From positions 1 to 64,000 of the forward strand of contig DAIPGN010000002.1 of assembly GCA_036771835.1 (NCBI GenBank): 64,000 nucleotides of DNA, read 5' to 3'. Below the pieces are notes generated by a model. The model searched no databases. It had not been told where the DNA came from and was given only the letters and a program-made list of their open reading frames with translations. Made by a program: the position numbers and the translations under genes. Positions 8,288 to 17,386 of this stretch are shown piece by piece. The stretch comes from UBA4877 sp002399285 (lineage in GTDB: Bacteria; Bacillota; Thermoanaerobacteria; Thermoanaerobacterales; UBA4877). Position 1 is the first letter of the stretch; every line of letters begins with the position of its first letter.

Positions 8288-10159
8288 CTATTCTACCGAT
8301 ATAAATACGGCGTTTAATATACCGCCCTCATTCTGTACCTTTGCGGTGACGTCGTCTCCCTCGTCCAGATCTCTCAGCCTCAGCAGATCTCCGTCTTCAT
8401 CGTATATTTTTGTATCCGACGTTATGAGTATCACCATATCCGAAGTCTTCTTTGTGGTTTCATCATATACGGAAAGTGAGATCAAATTGGAATCCGTATC
8501 TATCCTCTTTATCGTGCCCGAAACCAGGCGGTTTTGCTTTTCCGATGAGGCGTTCAGCTTAACTATTTCGTCGGACTCGACGTCGGTATCGACCTGATAT
8601 CCCAGGCGCAGGTCATATATGCCGTTTACGGCGGTCCTGCCGTCGATCTTTATCCTCGCATCCTCAGAGATCGCATAGGTCGCGTCTCCGTCTTCATTGG
8701 TTATGGTTATTTCGGGGTCCGAGGATATATTTATACCGGTTATGCTGCCGCTCACGCTGCTGTCCGTGCTTGTAGCGGTAAGTGATGCCATCACACCGCT
8801 CTCGGTAGTTACCGTGAGCTTATCGCCTTTTTTAAGATCAGTCCATACGGCAGATTTTTTGTTTCTCTTTATGTTTGCGTCATCAGCTACCTCAAGGCTC
8901 ACGCTGCCATTATCGGTGTCCATGGTAAGCATGATCTTAGCGCCGCTCATCTTAATATTGGCAAGAGTACCCGTATACTCGTTTTCACCTGCGGTCACTT
9001 CAATGCTCAGTATGGTGTCCCCCGATACGACCGCAGTTACGGTATCGTTAGGTTCGATGTCGCTTGCCGCCGCGGTTTTGCCGTCTTTCTTCACCGATGC
9101 GTCCGCCATATGATAGGATACCCTGTCACCATATTTATCCTCAATTGTAACTATGGGGTCGCTGCCGTAAAAGATCGAATATACCGTGCCGCTTATCTCG
9201 TCACTGGTTGAAGTGGCTGCGATCTTCGTTATCACATTATTCTTCAGTTCTATGTTTGCAGACATGCCGCTCTTTATGTCGGTGAGTTTGGCAGTCTTGC
9301 CGTCCAGCGTTACCAAAGCAGTCAAATCAACGTCTAAGATCTGAGACTTCCCATCTGAATCCTTGCAGCTCATATAATTTACACTGCTGCCCTGAGTCAC
9401 GCTGCTTATGGTCACTTTTTCGCTCGTGGTGGTCCCCGGGGTCGTGTCCGTACCCGAAGTTTTATTTATTTTATCGTAAGAAACCGACAGTATTTTGGCT
9501 ATCTCAGATCTCTTGACCTGGTCAGTTGGATTGAATCTGCCTCTGGTGTCTCCGTTCTTATCGAATACGCCTTGGTCTACCGCCACCTTGATATAGGGGA
9601 GCGAGGCCTCCGGTATGCTGAAATAGTCGGTGAAACTGACGGTAGGATATTTTGTGTCCTGCGCGGTACTTTCAAGACCCATGGCCTTTACTATGAAGAC
9701 CGCGGCCTCATGCCTCAAGAGCTTTGTCTGACTACCGCTGCCGTCTACAAACGCCTTTATGTCGTCCTGGGTGACAACGCCCCTGTCCATGGCATAGGCC
9801 ACCTCTTTTGCCGCCCAGTCGGGTATCTTCGCCTGATCCAGCGCCGATTTATACTTCGTATAGGCTGCGGCGGCGGCGGCCGTATTGCTGCCTGAGCCCA
9901 TCATCCTCGCTATAAGGCTTATTACCTCTACCTTGCTTATGCTTTCTTCCGGCTTGAACAGTTTTGTACTGCCCTGTGACGATCCCAAAATTATCCCTTT
10001 GCCGTACATGTCGAGTATATACTGTATTGCCCAGTAATCATTGGGCACGTCGGAAAATGGGTTGCTATTCGATACTTGCAGCGGTGCGGCGTATGCTGCC
10101 GAAAGGATCATCATAAACGACAGCAGAAATACGAAAAATCTCTTGATATTTTTTCTCAT
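8288..10159 (-). CDS. Exported SLH-domain protein with tandem beta repeats
   Basis: A 623-residue surface protein. It has a signal peptide with cleavage near AYA (residues 22-26), then three SLH modules (about 35-235; PNDYWAIQYILDMYGKG, VAYAMDRGVVTQ, PYIKVAVDQGVFD) that anchor proteins to cell wall polymers, a short Thr/Gly linker (about 235-248) and about five tandem repeats of roughly 73 residues to the C-terminus. The repeats share SGT-hydrophobic-I, a D-x-I-x-I strand pair, a DGKTA turn and a GD-x-V strand, and are separated by TSTSD- or STDSS-type Ser/Thr pieces. No catalytic motif is seen. The role is probably structural or adhesive. AGGAGGG lies before the ATG. Confidence 0.88.
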   Translation of the reverse strand: MRKNIKRFFVFLLSFMMILSAAYAAPLQVSNSNPFSDVPNDYWAIQYILDMYGKGIILGSSQGSTKLFKPEESISKVEVISLIARMMGSGSNTAAAAAAYTKYKSALDQAKIPDWAAKEVAYAMDRGVVTQDDIKAFVDGSGSQTKLLRHEAAVFIVKAMGLESTAQDTKYPTVSFTDYFSIPEASLPYIKVAVDQGVFDKNGDTRGRFNPTDQVKRSEIAKILSVSYDKINKTSGTDTTPGTTTSEKVTISSVTQGSSVNYMSCKDSDGKSQILDVDLTALVTLDGKTAKLTDIKSGMSANIELKNNVITKIAATSTSDEISGTVYSIFYGSDPIVTIEDKYGDRVSYHMADASVKKDGKTAAASDIEPNDTVTAVVSGDTILSIEVTAGENEYTGTLANIKMSGAKIMLTMDTDNGSVSLEVADDANIKRNKKSAVWTDLKKGDKLTVTTESGVMASLTATSTDSSVSGSITGINISSDPEITITNEDGDATYAISEDARIKIDGRTAVNGIYDLRLGYQVDTDVESDEIVKLNASSEKQNRLVSGTIKRIDTDSNLISLSVYDETTKKTSDMVILITSDTKIYDEDGDLLRLRDLDEGDDVTAKVQNEGGILNAVFISVE

Positions 10160-10375
10160 GGGTGTTATCCCTCCTTATGTTATATTACTTGTGCCTTGAT
10201 ATGCTTAAAGCTTTGCCACAAGGGTATTATTTAAGGAAAACGGCGGGACAGACGCCTGTATTTTCCAAGAATCCTTGCCGCGCACATTTCATGTATATAT
10301 ATTTCTGTATAAATTAAGGAAATCCTTCTGATTAACCAAAGTTTAACCTAATTGTAATATCGTCGTAATATTACC

Positions 10376-10546
10376 CAGATTGTAGACAAACCGGCAGACC
10401 GTGACAAATCGTGCAAGGCAAGGCGGCAAACTTGCAAATAAAGGAGCATACTTAACCGTATGTGACTGCAATTTGCAGGCACAGCCAACAAAGCTAAGCA
10501 AAATTGCTGTGCAATTTCGCGGCCTAAGCGATAATGTCACGGTCTG
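10376..10546 (-). repeat. 171-bp dispersed intergenic element, copy A (full length)
   Basis: It has the same length and is closely similar, in opposite orientation, to copy B at 51447-51617. It is flanked by the 8-base direct repeat ATATTACC (10368-10375 and 10547-10554), and the right copy contains the stop codon of the tetR gene. Inside, CAGACCGTGACA (10395-10406) and TGTCACGGTCTG (10535-10546) are exact inverted repeats. It has no credible gene; reading frames through it are repeat translations. Confidence 0.85.
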
Positions 10547-10549
10547 ATA

Positions 10550-11110
10550 TTACCTTGATATGCCATGAAGGATAACATCCACGACTTCATCCACATTCCA
10601 CCGCTCGTTTTCGATAAGGCCGGTGGAGAAGAGAGTTCCGCTTATGCCCCAGATCATCTCCGCCGTCATTCGCTTGTCCGCATCCCGTATCTCCCCCCGG
10701 CTTTCCGCCAAGTCCAGCATCTTTACCGTCGCATCGATCACATCCGCCCTGAGCAACTGAAAGTATTTCCGGGTATCCCTGCTGATATTCTGCGGCTGCA
10801 TAAGCACAAGATCGGCAAGATCCCTGTGTTTTTCCAAGAACTCATTATATATGAATATATACTCCCTTAGTTTTTCCTCAAACGGCCGGTCTTCGCCGTC
10901 TATACCCTGTATGAGCATTATATAGACTTTGCAGGCATGTTTTACTACCGACTGAAAGAGGTCTTTCTTGCTTTTGAAGTATTCGTATATCGTGCCCTTC
11001 CCTATACCGGCCCGGCCTGAAATATCCTCCATCCTCGCTCTGTCGTATCCTTCCCTTGCAAATACGAAAGCGGCCGCATCGATTATGACTTCCCTTTTAT
11101 CGCCCCTCAT
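10550..11110 (-). CDS. TetR/AcrR-family repressor of the efflux operon
   Basis: A 186-residue regulator. The N-terminal HTH is typical (IIDAAAFVFAREGYDRARMEDISGRAGIGKGTIYEYFKSKKDLF, residues about 9-52), and the variable C-terminal ligand domain contains EMIWGISGTLFSTGLI. It is the last gene of the MFP-RND-TolC operon, 21 bases after the TolC gene, and the operon promoter carries a TetR-type palindrome, so it probably represses the operon until a ligand binds. The stop codon lies in the target duplication of repeat copy A, so the native 3' end and terminator may have been displaced. Confidence 0.9.
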   Translation of the reverse strand: MRGDKREVIIDAAAFVFAREGYDRARMEDISGRAGIGKGTIYEYFKSKKDLFQSVVKHACKVYIMLIQGIDGEDRPFEEKLREYIFIYNEFLEKHRDLADLVLMQPQNISRDTRKYFQLLRADVIDATVKMLDLAESRGEIRDADKRMTAEMIWGISGTLFSTGLIENERWNVDEVVDVILHGISR

Positions 11111-11131
11111 TCTACCACCATCTCGCCGAGG

Positions 11132-12361
11132 CTACATCGCGCTTCCCGAGCTTGCCGTCTGAGTAAGCTTGGGCAGGCCGATGCCGGTGGACACTTCATA
11201 GTTTATCTTGGCAAGATTGAGCATGTGCTGCGTCTTTACCTGGTCCAGCTGATTCGTAAGCAGCGTGTTCTGAGCGTTCAGGACGTCCACCACCGTACCT
11301 AGGCCGTTTTCCTGCCTAAGCTGCGCGATCCTCAGGGACTCCTGCGCCTTGTCCACATTCATCTGCAGGACGGGCAGGGCGCTCGACGCGCTCATGAGGT
11401 CGAGATAATTTTTCCTTACGTCCAGTTCCACATCCTGTCTGTCCGATTTTGCAGCCGCCTTGCTGTTGTTGAGCTTTAGCAGGCCGTCCTTGTACTGGAA
11501 CGTGATATCGGAATAATAGGACTTTATCAGATCAAAATCCTGCTGCTTTATATCCAGGTCCTTATCGTCTTCAAGAATTTCCATACGGTTTTGCAGTGCG
11601 GACTCGACGCCTGCTTCTACGTCTATGCCGGACGCATCGGGCACCTTGAAGGCGGTCTCCAGCTTCAGCTGTGCATCCAAAGGAAGCCCAAGCTGTCTTT
11701 TCAGGCTGAGCATATCCTTATCGAGAGTGTTCTGGGCCTGGCCCATCTGCATCTCCACGCCCGATACCCCTATCTGTGATTGAAGCAATTGATCCTTTGT
11801 GATCATCCCGTTGTCAAACTGTACATTTGCTATGCCGTCGGCCTTCTTCGCCAGCTCGAGGCTTTTTTTCAGCACATCCAGATTCTGCTGATCCTCAAGC
11901 ACGGAATAATATGCCTTTTCCACCGCTATCTTTATGCCCTCCGCAGCCTGAGCCTTTGTATTTTTCAGCGTGTCCACCCCGTTTCTCAGCTCCTTAGGGG
12001 CGATCAATATTGACCTGTCCGAGGTATACGTCCCAGTCTCGGTGGTCGGCGCTTTTCCCATATTCTTAAAGACTTCGCTGTCCGCTATCTTGTCTATATC
12101 CTTTACACCGAACTGCCTCTTGAGTTTATACTCCACCTGGTCATAATTATTCTGCAGTATATCTGTCTGCTGGTCAAGATTTTTAAGGTTGTCGTTGTTT
12201 TCCAGCGCATAATCCACGGCTTCCTCCAATGTAAAACTCTTTGCATCGCTTGTCTGCACAGCCTCCGCGGCCAGGCCTGCACCCGGCGCGAGGAAGGAAA
12301 ACATCATGACCATGCTCACAATTGCGGCCAACCACTTATTGTTCTTTCTGTCACAAATCAT
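11132..12361 (-). CDS. TolC-family outer membrane efflux protein homologue
   Basis: A 409-residue protein with a signal peptide ending near GLAAEA, followed by long alpha-helical hairpins and two OEP-type halves (SFTLEEAVDYALENNDNLKNL at about 42; the second half near LRIAQLRQENGLGTVVDVLNAQNTLL). TolC proteins form trans-periplasmic tunnels in diderm bacteria. Here it starts one base after the RND pump's stop codon in a spore-former, so it acts with that pump. If the host has no outer membrane, its role must differ, for example a cell-wall-spanning or adaptor function. Confidence 0.85.
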   Translation of the reverse strand: MICDRKNNKWLAAIVSMVMMFSFLAPGAGLAAEAVQTSDAKSFTLEEAVDYALENNDNLKNLDQQTDILQNNYDQVEYKLKRQFGVKDIDKIADSEVFKNMGKAPTTETGTYTSDRSILIAPKELRNGVDTLKNTKAQAAEGIKIAVEKAYYSVLEDQQNLDVLKKSLELAKKADGIANVQFDNGMITKDQLLQSQIGVSGVEMQMGQAQNTLDKDMLSLKRQLGLPLDAQLKLETAFKVPDASGIDVEAGVESALQNRMEILEDDKDLDIKQQDFDLIKSYYSDITFQYKDGLLKLNNSKAAAKSDRQDVELDVRKNYLDLMSASSALPVLQMNVDKAQESLRIAQLRQENGLGTVVDVLNAQNTLLTNQLDQVKTQHMLNLAKINYEVSTGIGLPKLTQTASSGSAM

Positions 12362-12362
12362 A

Positions 12363-15300
12363 TTATACCGCCTCTTCCTTTGCCTTTTTTCCGTGCAGTT
12401 TTCTTAAAACAAAACTTTCCGCATCGTCAAAGTAGGAATATATCGCCGGGAGTACCAGCAGAGTCACCAGCGTGGAGAAGGTGAGCCCAAAGATGACGGT
12501 TATAGCCATGGGCTGCTCCATCTCGGCGCCCTCTCCTATACCCATTGCCAGCGGCACCAATCCCAGTATGGTGGTCAGGGTCGTCATGAGTATAGGCCGC
12601 AGCCTTGTAGGCCCGCCCTTTATGATGGCCTCGTTCCTTTCCATACCGTCCCTTCTTCTCAGAATATTTATATAGTCTATCAGCACTATGCCGTTGTTTA
12701 CCACTATGCCGCCCAGCATGATAAGGCCGATATAAGCCGGAATGCTCAGCGCCTTTCCCGAAAGTACCAGGCCCAGTATGCCCGTCGACAACGATATGGG
12801 CACCGACATGAGTATGGTAAACGGATGCAGCAGCGATTCGAACTGAGACGCCATTATCATGTAGACCAGGATTAGAGCCAGCACGAGGGCCAGGCCGAGG
12901 CTGGAAAACGCCTCGTTCAGCTGAGTCGCGCTGCTACCGAGCTCTGCCGAATAGCCGCTGGGAAGCTGCAGTCCTTTTATCAGCTTCTCCGCGTCCTTGT
13001 TCACGCTTCCCTGATCCCTTCCGACGACCGACGCCGTAACATGGGCGACCCTCGACTGATCCTGCCTGTCTATCTCGGACGGCCCGATGCCAGCGGAAAC
13101 GTCGGCCACCGTTGACAGGGGAACCTGTACGCCGATAGGCGTCTGTATATACATCGATTTTAGATCTTCGATACCGCTGTTCTTATCATGCGAAAGCCGG
13201 ACGACCACATCCACATCATTGCCCGCCAGTTTATACCTGGTCGCCGTAGCTCCCTTGACTGCGTTCTGAACGGCTTGAGCCACCTGAGCCGTAGTGAGGC
13301 CGTAACCCGTCGCCGTATCGTCTCTCAGTCTGATGACGTACTCCGGCTCTCCTTCGCTGAAGCTGGTCTGTATATCCCTCGTGCCTGTGATCGACTTGGC
13401 TCTCTCCGCGACCTGCCCGCTTATATCTCTCAATACATCGAGATCGTCTCCCTTGATATCGATGCTTATCCCGGTACCCGTCAAGTCGTCTGCAGATCCT
13501 CCCGCCATTGCCATCAGGCCCGTCGATACGGTTATCTTAACGCCCGGCACCGGAGAGAGCCTGTTTCTTATCTCGTCAGCCACCTCGTCGGTGGATCGCT
13601 TCCTTTCGCTCAAAGGTTTAAGGTTTACATTAAAACTGCCCGAATTGCTGCTTCCCCCAACCGATAGACTGGCGGTACCCATGGAGCCTATGCTCAGATA
13701 GGTGGTGCCTATCTCGGGTATATCCTTGATCCTACCGTATATATCCTTCATGGTCTTATCCGTAGTCTCTATGTTGGTTCCCTTGGGCAGGGACGCACTG
13801 ATCGATATCTGTCCCTGATCCATCTCAGGTATGAGTTCAGTACCCACCATAGGCACCGAGATCATCGTAACGGCAAAGGCCAGTACGCCGATCAGCACCG
13901 TCACAAACCTGTGTTTCAACGACGTTTGGAGCAGCCTGCCGTATCCCTCGTTCAGCTTATCGATCCCTCTTCCTATCCAATCGGAGATACGGTTAAATAT
14001 ATTCTTCTTTTTCGGTCCGGACGGCTGCGTGCCCAACATTTGATAGGACAGCATGGGCACTATAGTCACGGCCACTGCCAAAGAAGACAGCAGAGAAAAT
14101 GTGACCGTAAGCGCCAGCTCCTTGAATATCTGAGACGCTATACCCTGTACATAGATTATCGGAAGGAAAACAGCCACGGTGGTCAAGGTGGAGCCGCTTA
14201 TGGCCATGCCCACCTCTTTTGTGCCCTCGCTGGCAGATTCATACCGGCCGTGTCCTTCCTGCCGGTACCTGTATATGTTGTCCAGCACCACTATGGAGTT
14301 ATCGACCAGCATACCGACGCCTAAGGCCAGGCCGCCCAAGGATATCAGGTTGAGCGACATGCCCGAAAAATACATCATGACAAAGGTCGCCACTATGGAC
14401 ACGGGTATGGATATAGCTATGACCAGGGTCGACCTTATATCCCTCAGGAAAAGGTACAAAATGATGATCGCCAGAATACCGCCCAGGACTGCGCTGCTGG
14501 CGACGTTGCTTATCGAGCTGTTTATAAACTGGGAGCTATCCATTACCTTTATCAGTTTCACATCGGGATACTGCCGCGATATGCCGTCCAAAGCCTTATT
14601 GATCTCTCTCGCCACGACGACTGTATTGGCATCCGATGCCTTCTGTACTACTATGCCCATGCCCGGCTTGCCGTTCATGTAGGCCAGAGAACTCACGTCG
14701 GCATACCCGTCCGTCACACTGCCCAGATCCTTCAGCAGCACCATGCCACCGGTAGGCGTCATTATGGAAGTATTCTTTATCTGTTCCACCGAAGTAAACT
14801 CTCCCTGGGTCCTCACAGTTATCTCCTGATCGCCGCTCTTTATGGAACCACCCGGCATATTCAGATTCTGTGCAGTCAGCACATTGGAAACCTGACTCAC
14901 GGAAAGGCCGAGAGCATTCAGCTTATCCTGATCCAGCTCCACATTTATCTGTCTGGTTTTACCTCCCGACACAGTGACGCTGGCTACTCCGGCTACTTTT
15001 TCCAGCGCCGGTTTTATATCGTTCTCCGCTCTGTCTTTAAGGCTGATATCGTCCATATCCCCCGAGACGCTCAGCATCATGACCGGCATCATGGAGGGGT
15101 CCAGCTTCATCACCATAGGGGTGCCCACCTCGCCGGGAAGCATGCCCTTTATCATGTCCAGCCTTTCCCTCATCTGCGCCGTCGCCGTATCCATATCGGT
15201 ACCTTCGTTGAAACTCATGACGATTATGGACGTACCCTCCTGCGATATAGACTGAACGTTATCCACATTGTTGACACTGGAAAGCGCGCTCTCCAGGCTT

Positions 15301-15494
15301 TTGGTCACCATGCTTTCGACCTCTTCAGGTCCCGCTCCGCTGTAAGTGGTGATCACCGCAGCCACGGGCAGGTTGATATTGGGAAGCAGATCCAGCGGTA
15401 TCATGGTAACCGACACTACCCCGAGCAAAATGACTACGAGGATGCACATCCACGTGGTCACGGGGTGCTTTATTGATAAGTCGACTATGCCCAT
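12363..15494 (-). CDS. RND-family (HAE1-type) multidrug efflux pump
   Basis: A 1043-residue inner membrane proton-driven exporter of the AcrB/HAE1 kind, of full family length. It begins MGIVDLSIKHPVTTWMCIL and has 12 membrane spans in two halves, each followed by a large extracytoplasmic loop. The TM4 GMLVDNSIVVLDNIYRYRQEG block includes the Asp of the proton relay, and the second half has GGIVVNNGIVLIDYIN. Its ATG shares one base with the stop codon of the adaptor gene (TGATG), indicating translational coupling. Substrates are unknown; the local TetR suggests induction by a small hydrophobic compound. Confidence 0.95.
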   Translation of the reverse strand: MGIVDLSIKHPVTTWMCILVVILLGVVSVTMIPLDLLPNINLPVAAVITTYSGAGPEEVESMVTKSLESALSSVNNVDNVQSISQEGTSIIVMSFNEGTDMDTATAQMRERLDMIKGMLPGEVGTPMVMKLDPSMMPVMMLSVSGDMDDISLKDRAENDIKPALEKVAGVASVTVSGGKTRQINVELDQDKLNALGLSVSQVSNVLTAQNLNMPGGSIKSGDQEITVRTQGEFTSVEQIKNTSIMTPTGGMVLLKDLGSVTDGYADVSSLAYMNGKPGMGIVVQKASDANTVVVAREINKALDGISRQYPDVKLIKVMDSSQFINSSISNVASSAVLGGILAIIILYLFLRDIRSTLVIAISIPVSIVATFVMMYFSGMSLNLISLGGLALGVGMLVDNSIVVLDNIYRYRQEGHGRYESASEGTKEVGMAISGSTLTTVAVFLPIIYVQGIASQIFKELALTVTFSLLSSLAVAVTIVPMLSYQMLGTQPSGPKKKNIFNRISDWIGRGIDKLNEGYGRLLQTSLKHRFVTVLIGVLAFAVTMISVPMVGTELIPEMDQGQISISASLPKGTNIETTDKTMKDIYGRIKDIPEIGTTYLSIGSMGTASLSVGGSSNSGSFNVNLKPLSERKRSTDEVADEIRNRLSPVPGVKITVSTGLMAMAGGSADDLTGTGISIDIKGDDLDVLRDISGQVAERAKSITGTRDIQTSFSEGEPEYVIRLRDDTATGYGLTTAQVAQAVQNAVKGATATRYKLAGNDVDVVVRLSHDKNSGIEDLKSMYIQTPIGVQVPLSTVADVSAGIGPSEIDRQDQSRVAHVTASVVGRDQGSVNKDAEKLIKGLQLPSGYSAELGSSATQLNEAFSSLGLALVLALILVYMIMASQFESLLHPFTILMSVPISLSTGILGLVLSGKALSIPAYIGLIMLGGIVVNNGIVLIDYINILRRRDGMERNEAIIKGGPTRLRPILMTTLTTILGLVPLAMGIGEGAEMEQPMAITVIFGLTFSTLVTLLVLPAIYSYFDDAESFVLRKLHGKKAKEEAV

Positions 15495-16624
15495 CAGTTG
15501 CTCCCTCCGTTTTCGATACGGAGTTTTTCTCCGCCGCTCAAAAGATTCTGTCCCTTGACTATGATCTCGTCTCCCGCCTTTATTCCGGAAACGATCTCTA
15601 CGTTTTTGTCGCCGCTTATGCCCGTTTCCACAACATTTCGTACGGCCTTGCCGTCCTTCACGGTAAATACCACGCTGACGGTGCTCTGAACGGCCACGGC
15701 CTCTTTGGGCACGGTCACCACGTTCTTATGGATCTCATTGGACAGCATTACATTGGCGGACATGCCCGCTTTAAACTGCCCATCCTTATTGGCTATACGT
15801 ATATTCACGGGAAATAATCCCGTCTGCTGGCTTGCCGCCGGCGCCACAGTGTCGACCACGCCGTCAACGGCCTGGCCGGGATCGCCCACCTCAACGCTCA
15901 TCTTATCGCCGGCTCTCACCTTATTTACCAATGCCTCCGTGAGATCCACCTCCGCAAGCATGCTGGAATTATCCATAATGATGAACGGCGGCATCGCAGC
16001 TCCGACCATCTCGCCGGCATTCACATTTCTCGCCGCCACCACTCCGCTCATGGGCGATGTAACGACCGTATTATTCAGCATTGATTTTGCGGAATCATAA
16101 GACGCCTGAGCCTGAGCAAGCTGCGCCTGATAGAGCTTCACCATGTCGGGTGATACCGAAAGCTTCGCCTGCTCATACTGCTGCTGTGTTATGGCGCCCT
16201 CCTTAAAAAGCGCATCATATCTGGCAAAATCCGCCTGCGACTGCTCATACTTCTGCTTGTTGAGCGTATAGTTGGCCTGCGCCATGTTCAAACCGGCGCC
16301 GGCAGTCTTTACCTGAGTCTGTATATCGCTGTCGTCTATCTTCAAAAGTACGTCTCCCGCATTCACATGGTCTCCCACGTCAAAATTGACCGCTGCCGCC
16401 TTGCCCTGCATCTTAGGCACAACGTTCACAGTTTTGTTTGGTTTGAGCTTGCCCACAAGGCTGCTCACCTCGGTTATGTCCCCGGTAACGGCCTTTGCGG
16501 TCGACACCGTGACCGCCTGCTCTTCGGGCGGTGCCGCAGTATCTTTTGCCGTACCGCACCCTCCCAGCAGAACGGTCAGCCCCAGAATAATCAGTGTAAT
16601 AATTGCAGTATGCTTTTTAAACAC
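15494..16624 (-). CDS. Membrane fusion protein (HlyD/AcrA type) of the RND pump, lipoprotein
   Basis: A 376-residue periplasmic-adaptor type protein. A GTG start is chosen (residues begin MFKKHTAIITL) because GGGGGG lies just before it and the operon promoter and operator lie upstream; a longer ATG frame would run through the operator. The lipobox LLGGC places the lipidated Cys at 23. The lipoyl half motifs (VVPKMQGKAAAVNFDVGDHVNAGDVLLKIDD and TSPMSGVVAARNVNAGEMVG) flank a coiled-coil hairpin with YEQSQADFARYDALFKEGAI. First gene of the MFP-RND-TolC-TetR operon. Confidence 0.93.
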   Translation of the reverse strand: MFKKHTAIITLIILGLTVLLGGCGTAKDTAAPPEEQAVTVSTAKAVTGDITEVSSLVGKLKPNKTVNVVPKMQGKAAAVNFDVGDHVNAGDVLLKIDDSDIQTQVKTAGAGLNMAQANYTLNKQKYEQSQADFARYDALFKEGAITQQQYEQAKLSVSPDMVKLYQAQLAQAQASYDSAKSMLNNTVVTSPMSGVVAARNVNAGEMVGAAMPPFIIMDNSSMLAEVDLTEALVNKVRAGDKMSVEVGDPGQAVDGVVDTVAPAASQQTGLFPVNIRIANKDGQFKAGMSANVMLSNEIHKNVVTVPKEAVAVQSTVSVVFTVKDGKAVRNVVETGISGDKNVEIVSGIKAGDEIIVKGQNLLSGGEKLRIENGGSN

Positions 16625-16644
16625 GTCAGTCCCCCCTGTTTTTT

Positions 16645-16698
16645 TGACCGAACGGTCAGTCTGAAATAAAGTATAATTCCTAATAGGTATGAAGTCAA
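16645..16698 (-). promoter_or_regulatory. Efflux operon promoter with TetR-type operator
   Basis: On the minus strand TTGACT (16693-16698) and TATACT (16670-16675) are separated by 17 bases, a near-consensus vegetative promoter. The perfect palindrome TGACCGTTCGGTCA (16645-16658) covers the expected start site, and such sites are typical of AcrR/TetR repressors. The operon's last gene encodes a TetR protein, so autoregulation is likely. Confidence 0.8.
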
Positions 16699-16956
16699 TA
16701 AACAAGAAAAACTATATGTAAATCTTTTTGCCAGGAAAAATTGATATACATTTCATATAACGACAAGAATACTTGCACATGATTTAAAAGCAGTTTATCG
16801 GAGTAAAGAATCCCAGGCTTTTCGGAAAGTGTAGAAAGGAAGTATGGAGGTGGCAGCGTTATAAAACAACACTTGGCCAATATTCAGTTTTTCAAACCTC
16901 CAAGCCCATCAGAGCAAGGCGGTCAAGCGCACCCACTTTGTTATCAGGTTAAAAAG
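16699..16956. other. Gene-less stretch upstream of the efflux promoter
   Basis: No supported gene, RNA or repeat was found in these 258 bases. It is AT-rich near 16700-16800 and then mixed. It separates the efflux promoter from a terminator that ends transcription from the DNA-repair side. Confidence 0.5.
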
Positions 16957-16987
16957 CGGCGGCTTTGATTTTGTTTCAAAGCCGCCG
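16957..16987 (-). terminator. Intrinsic terminator
   Basis: The 12-bp stem CGGCGGCTTTGA / TCAAAGCCGCCG with a 7-base loop is followed on the minus strand by CTTTTTA. It would stop transcripts from the Rad50 operon and the MerR fragment before the efflux promoter. Confidence 0.8.
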
Positions 16988-17037
16988 TCCCACATTTTAT
17001 TATATATAATGACTAGTCACCGAAGCTTCGGTTTTTT

Positions 17038-17193
17038 CTATAGTTTATACAGTTCCAGCTCCTTGTCGCCATAATGCCTATACCCGTTCTCCGCGGCTTG
17101 TTCCGGCATAAGCAATTCAATTTTTTGATAATAATATAAGGTTTTTATTGTCACGCCGGATAATTCTGCCACCTCATGCACCGTGTATGTCAT
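17038..17193 (-). pseudogene. MerR-family regulator reduced to its N-terminal DNA-binding half
   Basis: A 51-codon reading frame with a good GGGAGG site 9 bases before the ATG. Its product begins MTYTVHEVAELSGVTIKTLY and continues to NGYRHYGDKELELYKL, the MerR helix-turn-helix and first wing. MerR regulators are normally 110-250 residues; the dimerisation helix and effector domain are absent and nothing coding follows the stop. It is most likely a deletion remnant, although a mini HTH protein cannot be excluded. Confidence 0.7.
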
Positions 17194-17386
17194 GCAAATT
17201 TGCCTCCCAAAAATAACTATAAGGCCTGCCCTAAGGTTGGAGTCAAGAACTTTTTAAAAAAGCATACGAATATTAGATTTATATATCAGGCAGCATGAAA
17301 TTATTCCAAATTGATTTCTCGGTCCTCACGCAAATACCCGGTCAACGCCGATGATAAAAGGCAGAGGGCTTTATAAGCGGCGAAAC

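Noticed and set aside
10343..10540. Small open frame ending CRFVYNLGNITTILQLG
   Set aside because: It is a translation of repeat copy A; the same peptide pattern (GCACKLQSHT, FASLPPCLA) appears in copy B at 51492-51776. No ribosome site.
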